From GCA-2746795 sp963747345 (GTDB lineage: Bacteria; Chloroflexota; Anaerolineae; Promineifilales; Promineifilaceae), in contig CAVVFA010000035.1 of the NCBI GenBank assembly GCA_963747345.1, positions 62,001 through 126,000 on the forward strand: 64,000 nucleotides of DNA. The letters run 5' to 3'. This document shows positions 44,574 through 54,283 of this stretch, one piece after another. Position numbers and translations under genes: made by a program. Each line of letters starts with the position of its first letter. The stretch's first letter is position 1. Below the pieces are notes generated by a model. It had not been told where the DNA came from and did not search any database. It worked only from the letters and a program-made list of their open reading frames with translations.

Positions 44574-45224
44574 TTAGAGCCTATTTGCTAATAAATCGAC
44601 AACCTGGGCGGTGGGGATGCCAGCCTTTGCCCATTGACACAGTTCCCCGGATATAAACAACTCACGACCCAATACGCCTGCTTTTGGGAAAATTGCCTCC
44701 CGAATGGGAATCGATTTGAGTGGTTTTTCTTTTTCAGACCTGATTAACCATTCGATCAACATCGCGGCGAGGATATCTTCAAGCATTTGGTTTATAGGTG
44801 GTGCCATTTTGATGCCTGGTTCGCGCATAAAAGGGGAGGCGTCCATGAGGGCGGCGCTGCCCGCGATGGGATCGCGGGAGGCATAATGGCATTCACGCAT
44901 TCGGCTGACACGGATCGCGCCCAGGCACATGGGGCAAGGTTCGGTTGTGGTGTAAAGCGTGCAAGTGCCAGGGGGGTTCTGGTCCTCGTTCAGGGCGAAG
45001 AGGGCATTCATTTCAGCGTGGGCGGTGCGGGAGTTGTAGATGAATTCGCCAGCTACCTGTTTGTCGAAGATGCGATTACGACCGCGAGACACGATGTCGC
45101 CTTTGGCATTGGTGATGGCGGCACCGATGGGCAGGGAGCCAACTTGATAGGCTTGCCATGCTTCATCGGTACAGGCCTGCCAGGGTGGGGAGAGCGTTTG
45201 CCAGAATTCAGTTGGATTGTTCAT
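44574..45224 (-). CDS. Cytidine/deoxycytidylate deaminase-type zinc hydrolase
   Basis: 216 aa. The catalytic zinc motifs HAEMNAL (His plus proton-shuttling Glu) and PCPMCLGAIRVSRM (two Cys) are intact within the first 110 residues, as in guanine deaminase/TadA-like nucleoside deaminases. The C-terminal 90 residues (KMAPPINQMLEDILAAMLIE onward) are an extra helical extension not seen in TadA. Substrate not predictable. It is convergent with the SUI1 gene, the stops being only 5 bp apart. Confidence 0.8.
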   Translation of the reverse strand: MNNPTEFWQTLSPPWQACTDEAWQAYQVGSLPIGAAITNAKGDIVSRGRNRIFDKQVAGEFIYNSRTAHAEMNALFALNEDQNPPGTCTLYTTTEPCPMCLGAIRVSRMRECHYASRDPIAGSAALMDASPFMREPGIKMAPPINQMLEDILAAMLIEWLIRSEKEKPLKSIPIREAIFPKAGVLGRELFISGELCQWAKAGIPTAQVVDLLANRL

Positions 45225-45255
45225 AAGTTATCCGTTTACTTTTCTCATTTGTTTA

Positions 45256-46104
45256 TTAGTCAATGCCAAATTTGGATAGGGTTTTAATGACACTGGTTTC
45301 AAGGTCGGTGTCGTCGTTTAGGACGGCTTGCAGGTAGTTTTCGCGCCAATCGGGCAAAATGACCAGTCCAGTTTTCCATTCATGGAAGATGAGATGGGCG
45401 ATGGGGCCAGTTTCGTCGAGGAAACCGGATTGGTGGAAGTCGCGTTCGGTGGCGGCCATGTCGTAGTCCAGGCGGATGATTTTTGCTTGCCAACGGCCGT
45501 TTTGCCAAACAACCTGCGCATAACTCGCCCGCGTCTCTCCGTAGCAATGCTGTCCAGCGGAGCCAGTGTTCACCAGAAGGGTCTCGTCAATTTGCTTGAT
45601 GTAGGCCAGGTGGATGTGGCTGGTGACAAAGACGGCTGGCAATGGCGTGATTTGCTGGCGAATGGTGTCATTATCGTAATGGGGATAGATGCCGTCGGTA
45701 TTGCCGCGCACAGAGGCATGGGTGGCGAAAAGCTTGCTGCCATCTGGCGCAATCAGGGTGTGACTGTCGGGTAGGGCGGCGATTTCGGCACAACGGCCGT
45801 TTACCTGTTGATGTGTCCAGCGCGAATTTTGGTTGATTTCTGCTTTGATGCCCGTGTGGTTAACACCTGGGTCTTCTTGTTCATGCAGCAGTACGTATTC
45901 TTCGTGGTTGCCGCGTGTCACCAGCCAGCCGTTGTGTTCCTGTTTGGCTTGCACAATTTGCCACGATTCCAATGACTTGGGGCCGCGATTGATTACATCG
46001 CCATTAAAAATGACGTGATCGGGCTGCCAGGTTTCAATATGGTCGATAACGGTTTCTAAAGCGGGTATATTGCCATGATTGTCGGAGAGAATTGCTATTT
46101 TCAT
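45256..46104 (-). CDS. Calcineurin-like metallophosphoesterase
   Basis: 282 aa from the ATG at 46104 (MKIAILSDNHGNIPALETV). Metal-binding motifs in order: DNHGN, FNGDVINRGP (GDxxxRG), RGNHEE, HASVRGN and TSHIHLAY. It belongs to the YfcE/Icc-like cytosolic group of diverse phosphodiesterases; the substrate is unknown. An upstream in-frame ATG at 46203 overlaps the divergent tspO-like promoter, so the shorter form is preferred. Confidence 0.83.
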   Translation of the reverse strand: MKIAILSDNHGNIPALETVIDHIETWQPDHVIFNGDVINRGPKSLESWQIVQAKQEHNGWLVTRGNHEEYVLLHEQEDPGVNHTGIKAEINQNSRWTHQQVNGRCAEIAALPDSHTLIAPDGSKLFATHASVRGNTDGIYPHYDNDTIRQQITPLPAVFVTSHIHLAYIKQIDETLLVNTGSAGQHCYGETRASYAQVVWQNGRWQAKIIRLDYDMAATERDFHQSGFLDETGPIAHLIFHEWKTGLVILPDWRENYLQAVLNDDTDLETSVIKTLSKFGID

Positions 46105-46187
46105 GGTGTTTATTTTAACGGGATTGGGTGGGTAAACCCAACGGCCGTTCCCCGAAAATCCTACAAGGCTAAAACCGTGCAAATAAC

Positions 46188-46216
46188 TTGACAAAATTTG
46201 CAAGTCTCGTTAAAAT
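46188..46216 (+). promoter_or_regulatory. Promoter of the TspO-like gene, probably leaderless
   Basis: TTGACA (46188-46193), 17 bp, TAAAAT (46211-46216). The expected start coincides with the ATG at 46223, and no RBS is present. Confidence 0.6.
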
Positions 46217-46222
46217 ATGGAC

Positions 46223-47030
46223 ATGAATACAAAAAATACAAACCAAAAAACTTTGCAAATAGTAAACATTGTCAGCTTTCGTTATTGTTGTTGCCATGAA
46301 TGTCTTTGTCGAATGCGCTGCCGCTCAATGGCCGTACCGCCGGTGAAATTTCAGATGCCCTGCCTTCATACTTTCACGCCAGCTGGATATACATTTTCCA
46401 TTTGGAGCGTGATTTATCTGTTTTTGCTGGGTTTCACCATTTATCAAGCACTGCCGTCTCAGCGAGAACGGCCGTTTCTTGGGCAAATAGGCTGGTTGTT
46501 CGCTGTCACAACCGTGTTGAACGTCTTCTGGCTGCTGGCCTGGCATTATGGTTTTTATGCCGTCTCCGTTTTATTTATGGTCGCGCTTGTTGGTGACACT
46601 TATCGCCATTTATCTGCGCCTCGACATCGGCCATCGAGATGCCAATCTCACCACAGCCGACAAGCTGCTCTACCAGACGCCGTTCAGCCTGTATCTGGGC
46701 TGGATTACCGTAGCGACCATCGCCAATGTCTCCAGTGTTGCCGCGTACTTGGGCTGGAATGGCTTTGGCATCGATGGGCAAATCTGGTCGGCCATTATGA
46801 TGATGGTGGCGGTGGTGGTGGCGGGTGTGCTGCTCTTCAACCGGCGCAATCTCGCGTATGCGGGTGTTCTCGTGTGGGCGTTATTTGGTATCCGTAGCGC
46901 GTATGCCGATGTAGCCGTGATTGCTAACACGGCACTCGTCGCGGCAGGGCTTATCGTTATTCTTGCTTTGATTGGATATTGGCGTACGCGTGACCTGGAA
47001 TCAGTTTCCCCAGATCCGCAAATTGTGTAG
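46223..47030 (+). CDS. TspO/MBR-related membrane protein, frameshifted
   Basis: About 268 aa after repair, seven or more membrane helices. Recognised by LPLNGRTAGEISDALPSYF, TPAGYTFSIWSVIYLFLLGF, and VFWLLAWHYGFYAVSV, which matches tryptophan-rich TspO-family relatives that carry a longer C-terminal half. Slips near 46285, 46375 and 46595 must be repaired; the last frame reads LRLDIGHRDANLTTADKLL and then FGIRSAYADVAVIANTALVA. TspO proteins bind porphyrins and tetrapyrroles; whether this one does is unknown. Confidence 0.7.
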
Positions 47031-47071
47031 TGAAACCAACTGTTTAGAAGGTATGTTTCGGAAGGTTAAGA

Positions 47072-47558
47072 ATGAAAGATATGATGAAATTACCACCTGT
47101 AAATGGCTCAAATCTTAATCGTCAGAAGCTGAGTTTTCCCCAGGATTTTGTGGGCGAAGTAAATCTGGTTTTTATCGCTTTTCAACAGTGGCATCAAGAT
47201 CTGATTAACGAATGGGTGCCGTTGGCTGAACGAACTAGAAAAAACCATTCCCGATTTTCATTATTACGAATTCCCTGTCGTTTATGAGATGGGTTGGTTG
47301 GGTCGCACCTTTCTCAACGAAGGGATGCGGGCCGGTATTCCCAACCCAGCTACTCGCGCCCGTACCATTACGCTTTATTTGGAAAAATCTGATTTCCGAG
47401 ACGCGCTAGAAATTCCAGATGAAAGCACGATTTGGGCGTATCTCTTTGATAGAGATGGAAACGTATTGTGGCGAATTTCGGGTGATTTTTCGCAAGACAA
47501 GGGGATGGCTTTGGAAACGGCCGTTTCCAACCATCTTACCCCTCTCCTCTCCTCATAA
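47072..47558 (+). CDS. Redoxin/thioredoxin-fold protein without CxxC, frameshifted
   Basis: About 162 aa. The first ORF reads LSFPQDFVGEVNLVFIAFQQ; a slip near 47232 joins EKTIPDFHYYEFPVVYEMGW and then STIWAYLFDRDGNVLWRISG. The strand order and the closing LFDRDGNVLWR element match AhpC/TSA- or ATP10-like thioredoxin folds. The usual active-site cysteine is replaced (FQQWHQ), so a chaperone-like rather than redox role is plausible. Stands alone. Confidence 0.6.
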
Positions 47559-47719
47559 TTTTGTGATGCGTGACCCCACATCACGCATCACGCCATCCTC
47601 CTTCCAAAATATCCTTTCTCTGATCTATAATTGCATGTGTACGACAAGCCCATTCAGGGCTGGGAGCCATCCCGTACTTTTTCTATCATGACAATTGAAT
47701 GAAGATAAGGAAGGACATC

Positions 47720-50485
47720 ATGTCTCGAAAATGGATTTTGATTACGTTGTTTAGCTTACTGGCACTGCCACTTTTGTTAACGGCCTGTGCGGAAGAACCG
47801 GCGACACCTACAGCGCCTGACCCCACGGCCGTTTCCACAGCCTTACAACCCACAGCCACCATTCCCCCGGTGATGACGCCGACGATTGTCATTCCAGAGG
47901 TCACTAAAACGGAACCGCCTGCTGAAACGGCCACTTCGGCGCCGCTCAGTACAGGCGTTCCCACCGAAGCCCCATCCCCTCAACCAGTCGGCGAAATTAT
48001 TCCGCGTGAGATGCCCAGATTTGCTGAATTCAAGCAAACGGCCGTTGACGCCGTCCCCGCCATGTTCCACGATCCCATCGCTCCAGATTTAAGCAACGTT
48101 ATCGTGCCCTTCCCGTTGTCGCTGGATCAACGGGCGCGGTTGGCAGCAAGCGGCGTGGTCGTTAGCCCCGGCACGGAGAAGGAGTTCTTTTCCGTCTATG
48201 AACAGGCGCGGTATGCCAACGTGCCGATCTTTGTCACCAGCGACACCTTGTTGCACAGCTACCACCTCATCTTCGACAAGGTACTGCGCACCGCCGAACG
48301 CCAATCGTTCATTCCCCTGCTCAGTGACCTCAACGCCGCTCTGCTGGCCGAAACCGACGCGCAATACCAGGCACTAATCGGCTCAGAATGGGAAGACGCC
48401 GCCATGCGCTCCGTCGCCTTCATCGGCGTGGGCAGCAAACTTGCTAGACCCAACCAGTCGAAGTGCCAGCCTATGCCCAGGAACTGGTGGATGCAGAACT
48501 GGCGAAGATAGATGCCGCCGCTGGCATTGAACCATCCCCGCTGTTCCCCGGTCTGGAATTTGGCGAAGATTACACGCAGTACATTCCGCGCGGTCATTAC
48601 ACGCTCAGCGAGGAACTGGAAGCCTATTTCCGCAGTATGATGTGGTACGGCCGCATGACGTTCCGCCTGAAAACCGATGATGCGGACGTGGGCCGCGCCG
48701 AAACCCGCGCCGCCTTGCTCCTGGTGCAAGCGCTGCAAAACGCGCAGGTCAACGGCCAACCGGCTCTCGATACGCTGGCGCGATCTGTACGATCCGACGG
48801 CGTTTCTGGTAGGCCGCAGTGATGATTTAACGGCGTTTCAATATCTGGATGTGATAACGGCCGTTTACGGCCAATCCCCCGACCTGCCCACCATCAGCGA
48901 CGAAGCCCGTCTCGATACCTTCATCGAAGCGGCCAACCAACTGCCGCCCCCGCGCATTCTCGGTCTCGTCATCAGCGAAACCGACGACGTGGAGGAGGTC
49001 ACCAAAGGCTTCCGCTTCATGGGCCAGCGCTTTGTGCCGGATGCCTACATCATGCGCGAACTCATCTGGCGCAACGTAGGTACGACCGATGAACCGCGCC
49101 AACTGCCCATGGGCTTAGACGTAATGGCCGCCATGGGTTCAGATCGCGCCTATACCATCCTGGAAACACTGGGCGAAACCTCCTATGAGAATTACCCCAG
49201 CCAGATGCAAAAAATGCGTGACTGGACCGGCAGCCTCGCTGCTGACGACTGGACTGAAACGCTTTACAACGGTTGGCTCTACACCTTGCAGCCCCTGATG
49301 ACGGTTCCTGGCGACGGCTACCCCCAATTCATGCAGTCAGACGCCTGGTTGGACAAACAACTCTCTACCAGTCTAGGCAGTTGGGCCGAACTCAAGCACG
49401 ATACCATCCTTTATGCCAAACAAACCTATGCCGAACTGGGTGGCGGCGGCTATGCCCCACCGCCCCCGAAAGAGGCAATGGGCTATGTGGAACCCGTGCC
49501 AGAATTCTATGCCCGTCTTTCCGCCCTGGCGACGATGACCCGCGACGGCTTGCAAGAACGCGATCTGCTCAGCGAAAAAGACGCGGGCAGTCTGGATCGC
49601 CTGATTCGGTTGGCCGATGCCTTCCAAATCATGGCGGAAAAAGAACTGCGCGGTGAACCGTTGACATACGAAGAAGCCAACCTGATTCGTTACTATGGCG
49701 GCGAGTTGGAGCATCTGGTGATGGCTTCTGGTGACACCCCGGATGAAGACCCGGCGGCGATGCCCTATATGGACGAAGAACCACAAGCGGCCGTTATCGC
49801 CGATGTTGCCACTGCGCCAGATTATGTGCGTGACGGTGTGCCAGACCCCACCGTGCTGGAAGAAGGCGTGGGGCGCGTGGATGAAATCTATGTGGTCGTG
49901 CCGGCCGTGAGGGAAGATGGCACGGTTTATCTGCAAGTGGCGAAAGGCGGCGTCTTCTCCTATTACGAGTTCCCCTGGCCTGCCGACGACCGCCTGACGG
50001 ACGACAAATGGCGCGAGATGCTGGATAACGGCGAAGCGCCGGATCGCCCAGTGTGGATCGACACCTTCTTCACGAATGAAACGGAGTTTGCCGGTGTGCA
50101 AGCCGCGATCTACCAATTCCAGAAAGATAGCCCCTGGGCGCTTTGGGAGCCGGGCGGCTATGATCCGGCGAATGCCGCCCAATTTTTCGCGGCAGAGATA
50201 GAAGCGCTTCAGGCGGCGAGGCAGTACATCGGGCGGCAGTGGCTGGATGCCAGCTACCGTTCATTTGACTTGCAAGCGCCGGATGTGGCGGTGGTAACAG
50301 TGCGCGAATCCTGGGACGATACCCTGTATGAAATTGCGGGCGAAATACCGGATTTTGGCGATCCGGTACTGGGACACCGTGGCCCGTTTACGCTGGAAGC
50401 TACCTATACGTTGACGCGCGGTGAGAATGGTTGGCAGGTGACGAATTTGGTCTATGCCAATGAGCCCCCGGAATGGGAAGAGTAG
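47720..50485 (+). CDS. DUF3160 secreted lipoprotein, frameshifted
   Basis: About 921 aa. The N-terminal lipoprotein signal (LFSLLALPLLLTAC) is followed by a Thr/Pro-rich linker and a DUF3160 body: VVVSPGTEKEFFSVYEQARY, NVPIFVTSDTLLHSYHLIFD, LPMGLDVMAAMGSDRAY, then HDTILYAKQTYAE. Slips near 48450 and 48780 divide it. The C-terminal 110 residues (AARQYIGRQWLDASYRSFDL onward) form a separate IMS/ARC6-like domain. The ATG at 47720 has AAGGA. Anchored outside the cell; function unknown, widespread in Chloroflexota and Bacteroidota relatives. Confidence 0.8.
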
Positions 50486-50490
50486 CTTAC

Positions 50491-50596
50491 TCGTTCCCAC
50501 GCTCTGCGTGGAACGCTTGGCGGGACGCTCTGCGTCCCTGGCGTGAGGACGCGGAGCGTCTGGGGGTACATTCCACGCGGAGCGTGGAACGAGGGA
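50491..50596. repeat. CACGCTCTGCGTGG palindromic repeat cluster
   Basis: Outer arms CTCGTTCCCACGCTCTGCG and CGCGGAGCGTGGAACGAG enclose an inner pair GGGACGCTCTGCGTCCC / GAGGACGCGGAGCGTC. This looks like a REP-type intergenic element. It occupies the DUF3160-capA gap. Confidence 0.65.
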
Positions 50597-50604
50597 ATGT
50601 TGTT

Positions 50605-52280
50605 TTGAAAACGGCCGTTTTCCTCTTCATATGTCTGCTGGCTGGCTGTGGCATGGCGGCGGAAACGCCTGTACTGAGCGGTGCCGAAGCAGCCGTTTCT
50701 GCCCCAGATTTCTCGCCCTATCCCTGGGTGTATCTGCGTGATGGGGAACCGGTGGCGGCGGATGAGCCAGTGGTCAGCTCTGTTGGCGGTAGGAGATTTG
50801 ATGTTGGGGCGGGGCGTTTTGGAAGCATCGGAGCCGCTGTCCAATGTGGGCTGGTTGGGCGCGGCGGATTTGACGCTGGGCAATCTGGAAGGGGTGGTTA
50901 GCAGTGAACAGTTTACAGTGGACAGTGAACAGTCAACGGTTCATAGTTCGCGGATTATGCTTACGATGCCGCAAACGGCCGTTACGCACCTTCAAACCGC
51001 TGGCTTCGATTTATTGGGGCTGGCAAACAATCACAGTCTGGATTTGGGGGAGGCGGGGCTGACGGAAACGGCCGTTTCCCTGGAAAAAGCTGATCTAGCT
51101 CCAATTGGCTTGCAAAACAGCCCTCTTGTGACCCCGACTATTCGCGTAGTCAATAGTGTACGCCTCGCTTTTTTTGCTTTCAACAGCGTTCCTGATCCAG
51201 AAGGAGAGCGTTGTCAACTTGATGGTTTTATCGTCTTGTCCTGTTGCTTGGGAGCCGGAAACGGCCGTTCCTGCTATCCAACAAGCCAAAACCGAGGCTG
51301 ATGTAGTGATTGTGTTCATCCATTGGGGTTTTGAGTATGAAAACCAGCCTGATTTGGCGCAGGAAAGCATTGCGGAAACCCTGCGGGCGGCGGGCGCAGA
51401 TTTGGTGCTGGGTCATCATCCGCACACTGCCCAACCGATTACGGCGGATGATGACGGAGTGGTGGCTTATAGTTTAGGGAACTTTGTGTTTGACCAGGAA
51501 ACGGCCGTTACGCAACAAGGGCTGGCACTGCTGGCATATTTTGACGCGGCAGGGTTGCGGGCGGGGCAAGTGCTGCCGGTGAAAGCGGGTTTGAACCCCC
51601 GTTTGCTGACTGTGGCCGAAGCGGAATCCTGGCTGACTGCGCTGCTGCCACCGCCGCTCCGCACTGCGTTTGCTTGCACGGAGGTGGACTGTTTGCCTCT
51701 TGAAGCCCCGTCCGCCACAGAAAGCGGTCTGTTTTATAGCGGTCAGATTGACCTGACGGGGGATGGCAAGCCGGAGACGATTCGACGCGAAGGAGAGCAG
51801 ATTACGATTTATGAAGGCGGAACAGCTACTTCGGCAGGCTCAGTGCAGGCGGTTTGGCAAAGCCCAACTGATTGGCGCGTGGTTGATGTGGCGCTGGGGG
51901 ATCCGAATGATGACGGCCGTTATGAAATCATGCTGGCGATTTGGCGTAAAGATGGAGCGGGCTATGAGCGCAGTCAGCCTTACATGGTGGGCTATCGTGG
52001 CGGGGAGTACAAGTTGATGTGGGGTGGTCGTCCGATAGCGGAGCCGATTCAAGAGCTGGCTTTGGCCGATGTGGACGGAGATGGCATTGAAGAGTTGGTG
52101 GTGATTGTTGAGCAGGCGGATGGGTTGGCGCAGTCGGTGGCGGTGTGGCAGTGGCAGGGCTGGTCGTTTAGTTTGCAGTGGCAGAGTGAGCCAGGTTGGT
52201 ATGAGGATTTGGTGATAGATGAAGGAGGAGAACGGCCGTTCATCACCGTTTACCAGAGTGAAGATCGTTTTCAGAAATAA
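50605..52280 (+). CDS. CapA-type metallophosphoesterase lipoprotein with FG-GAP-like tail, frameshifted
   Basis: About 558 aa. The N-terminal lipoprotein signal (FLFICLLAGC) from a TTG at 50605 leads to the CapA/PGA_cap domain: LLAVGDLMLGRG, LGNLEGVV, LGLANNHSLDLGEAGL, and after a slip near 51235 VIVFIHWGFEYE, LVLGHHPHTAQ and YSLGNFVFDQ. Another slip is near 50795. Residues about 390-555 resemble an FG-GAP/VCBS propeller (DLTGDGKPETIRR, DVDGDGIEELVVI). A CAGTGAACAGT word repeat is embedded at 50904-50945 (SSEQFTVDSEQSTVH). Probable extracellular envelope polymer enzyme. Confidence 0.78.
50904..50945. repeat. CAGTGAACAGT word repeat inside the capA-like gene
   Basis: Reiterated AGTGAACAGT / ACAGTGGACAGT words in coding sequence, in a surface loop after LGNLEGVV. 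The same word family lies in the P450 gene and in spacers at 7551-7622 and 38632-38662. Confidence 0.6.
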
Positions 52281-52315
52281 ACTGGAGTCTGGCGAAAATC
52301 AAATTCCAGTCGAGT

Positions 52316-52343
52316 GTAGGGGCTTGGCGCGCCAAGCCCCTAC
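52316..52343. terminator. 28-bp perfect palindrome after the capA-like gene
   Basis: Arms GTAGGGGCTTGGCG and CGCCAAGCCCCTAC meet without a loop. A GC-rich hairpin of a dispersed-repeat type that may serve as a terminator. Confidence 0.6.
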
Positions 52344-52520
52344 CAGATAGGAATATTAAAAACGCCTGTGTCCAGAAATAAATTATGAGAGTGCTGAAAA
52401 GTCATGAAGCAATTTCGTGCATCTGCTTAAAAAGTGGGCATAATTTTGGCAGAAAGATAAAAATTTCGCAGCGTGAGTGGTGAACTGACGCTGCACTCAA
52501 ATAGGAGAAAGGTAAAAACG

Positions 52521-52766
52521 ATGGAACCTAATTTGACGGCAACTTGTCCTTCATGTCAGACGAAAATTCGTCTTAATAAGAAACCTTTTGTTGGATTTTT
52601 CTTTTTTTGTGATGAATGTGATGCTGAGTTAGAGGTGGTAGAACTCAACCCCGTGGTTATTTCGGAGGTGGTTGAGGAATATGAAGATTTCGATGATGAT
52701 TCGGCAGTTGATGATTACGTTTATGTTGACGATGATGATTACGATGACGATGACTTTGACGAGTGA
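52521..52766 (+). CDS. LysW-like zinc-ribbon amino-group carrier protein with hyperacidic tail
   Basis: 81 aa. Four cysteines (CPSCQTK and CDECDAELEVV) form a zinc ribbon, followed by VVELNPV as in LysW/ArgW carrier proteins of lysine/arginine synthesis. The last 35 residues are almost all Asp/Glu, and the final residue is Glu, the position where LysW carries its substrate. The usual EDWGE ending is replaced by DDFDE. No lysX, lysZ, lysY, lysJ or lysK gene is in the window. The ATG at 52521 follows AGGAGAAAGG. Confidence 0.65.
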   Translation: MEPNLTATCPSCQTKIRLNKKPFVGFFFFCDECDAELEVVELNPVVISEVVEEYEDFDDDSAVDDYVYVDDDDYDDDDFDE

Positions 52767-52928
52767 GGTTGATTAGTTAAGAGACATCACTCACATATAG
52801 TTTGATTGGGTAACGGCCGTTTCTTGTCTCTGATTGATTTCGGAAGGCAGGGAACGGCCGTTTTGTGTTTGGCATGAACATAGGATTAAAGGTACATGGT
52901 TGGATTTGTGATGAGCGTTAGAATACTT

Positions 52929-52972
52929 GATGGTAGTCTGACTATTTGACTACCTGTCTCCAGACTACCCGA
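52929..52972. repeat. TAGTCTGAC word hairpin
   Basis: GGTAGTCTGACTATTTGAC and its complement-like GACTACCTGTCTCCAGACTACC fold back before the MFS gene. Related to 25323-25414. Confidence 0.4.
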
Positions 52973-53003
52973 TTAAAAGCGTACCAACCGAGGCTTTCCC
53001 TTC

Positions 53004-54251
53004 ATGAAAAAATTAAAAACCATTGACCGCCGTCTATTGACCATTCTGATTATTGTGTTTGTGCAAATGGTTGGCGGGGCCATGATCATGCCGATTCTGC
53101 CCCTTTACGCCCAAAACGAATTCCACATGTCCCCGCGAATTATTACCTTGCTGGGGACTTCCTTTTTTGCCGCCCAATTTATCGCTGGCCCTATTCTGGG
53201 GCGGATGTCAGACAAATATGGTCGAGTGCCGATTTTGATCATCAGCCAGATAGGAACGGCCGTTTCCTTCATCATGTTGGGTGCGGCGCAGAGTGTAGCC
53301 ATGCTCTTCTTCGCCCGCATTTTAGATGGCATTACCGGCGGCAACATCATCGTGGCCCAAGCCTACATCACCGATGTCACCCCGCGTGAAAAGCGCACGC
53401 AATCGCTGGGATACGTTTTTGCGGCATTTGGATTGGGTTTCGTCATTGGCCCCGCCTTGGGAGCCATCTTATCAGCCCTATTTGGCACACGTGTGCCCTA
53501 TTACCTGGCGGCTGTGGCGGCTGTGGTAGTGGTTCTGCTGACCTGGTTTACATTGGATGAGTCCGTGTCGCCAGAACAGCGCCGCGCCAATCGCAGTGCC
53601 AATGCCCAGAAAATGAGCCTCGGCACAATCGCGCGGAACTCGTCTCTCCTGCTCATTTTACTTGTGGCTTTTGTGGGACAATTTGGCTTGGGCTTACTGC
53701 AAGCAACCTTTGCTCTGTTTGGGCAAGCGGTTCTGTTCAAAGGATACAGTCCCCAGATGGCAACCATCGGGGTTGGGGTCATGCTGACCATTGTGGGAAT
53801 CGGGCAGGTGATAACACAGGTTGCCATTTTGCCACGCGCCTTAAAGAAATTGGATGAAGCCTGGCTGGTGGTCATCGGTCTGGTAATTCGTACAATTGGC
53901 TTGTTGGGGTTTGCTTTTTTTGCCACACCACTTGTGGGGGCGTTTGCTTCTTTGTGTTTTGCGATGGGTGTTGGTTTGATGATGCCGCCGCTGCAATCCC
54001 TGTCTACCAATACCGTCTCTGATGAATTGCGTGGAGGGGTGCTCGGTGTGTATCAATCGACGATTAGCCTGTCTACGATTGCCTCCACGGCAATTGCCGG
54101 CACGATTTTCTTAATAGACCCCAGCTTCCCCTTCTTGATTGGAGCGACGTTATCGTTGGTGGTGGTAGTACCCGCGCTCTTTCTGGTTAGACAGACTCAT
54201 GCTGGACGGCGTTATCCGCAAAAGAAAACGGCCGTTACCCCTTCAAACTAA
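53004..54251 (+). CDS. Major facilitator superfamily transporter (TetA-like)
   Basis: 415 aa with 12 predicted helices. Between helices 2 and 3 lies the MFS motif GRMSDKYGRVP; between 4 and 5 GITGGNIIVAQAYITD and the drug-proton antiporter C motif FGLGFVIGPALGA. The closest architecture is the TetA/MdtG-like drug exporter group. The substrate is unknown. It stands alone, convergent with the deacetylase gene. Confidence 0.85.
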   Translation: MKKLKTIDRRLLTILIIVFVQMVGGAMIMPILPLYAQNEFHMSPRIITLLGTSFFAAQFIAGPILGRMSDKYGRVPILIISQIGTAVSFIMLGAAQSVAMLFFARILDGITGGNIIVAQAYITDVTPREKRTQSLGYVFAAFGLGFVIGPALGAILSALFGTRVPYYLAAVAAVVVVLLTWFTLDESVSPEQRRANRSANAQKMSLGTIARNSSLLLILLVAFVGQFGLGLLQATFALFGQAVLFKGYSPQMATIGVGVMLTIVGIGQVITQVAILPRALKKLDEAWLVVIGLVIRTIGLLGFAFFATPLVGAFASLCFAMGVGLMMPPLQSLSTNTVSDELRGGVLGVYQSTISLSTIASTAIAGTIFLIDPSFPFLIGATLSLVVVVPALFLVRQTHAGRRYPQKKTAVTPSN

Positions 54252-54283
54252 CAAGAGATGGAGACTAACCCAATCTCCACTCT

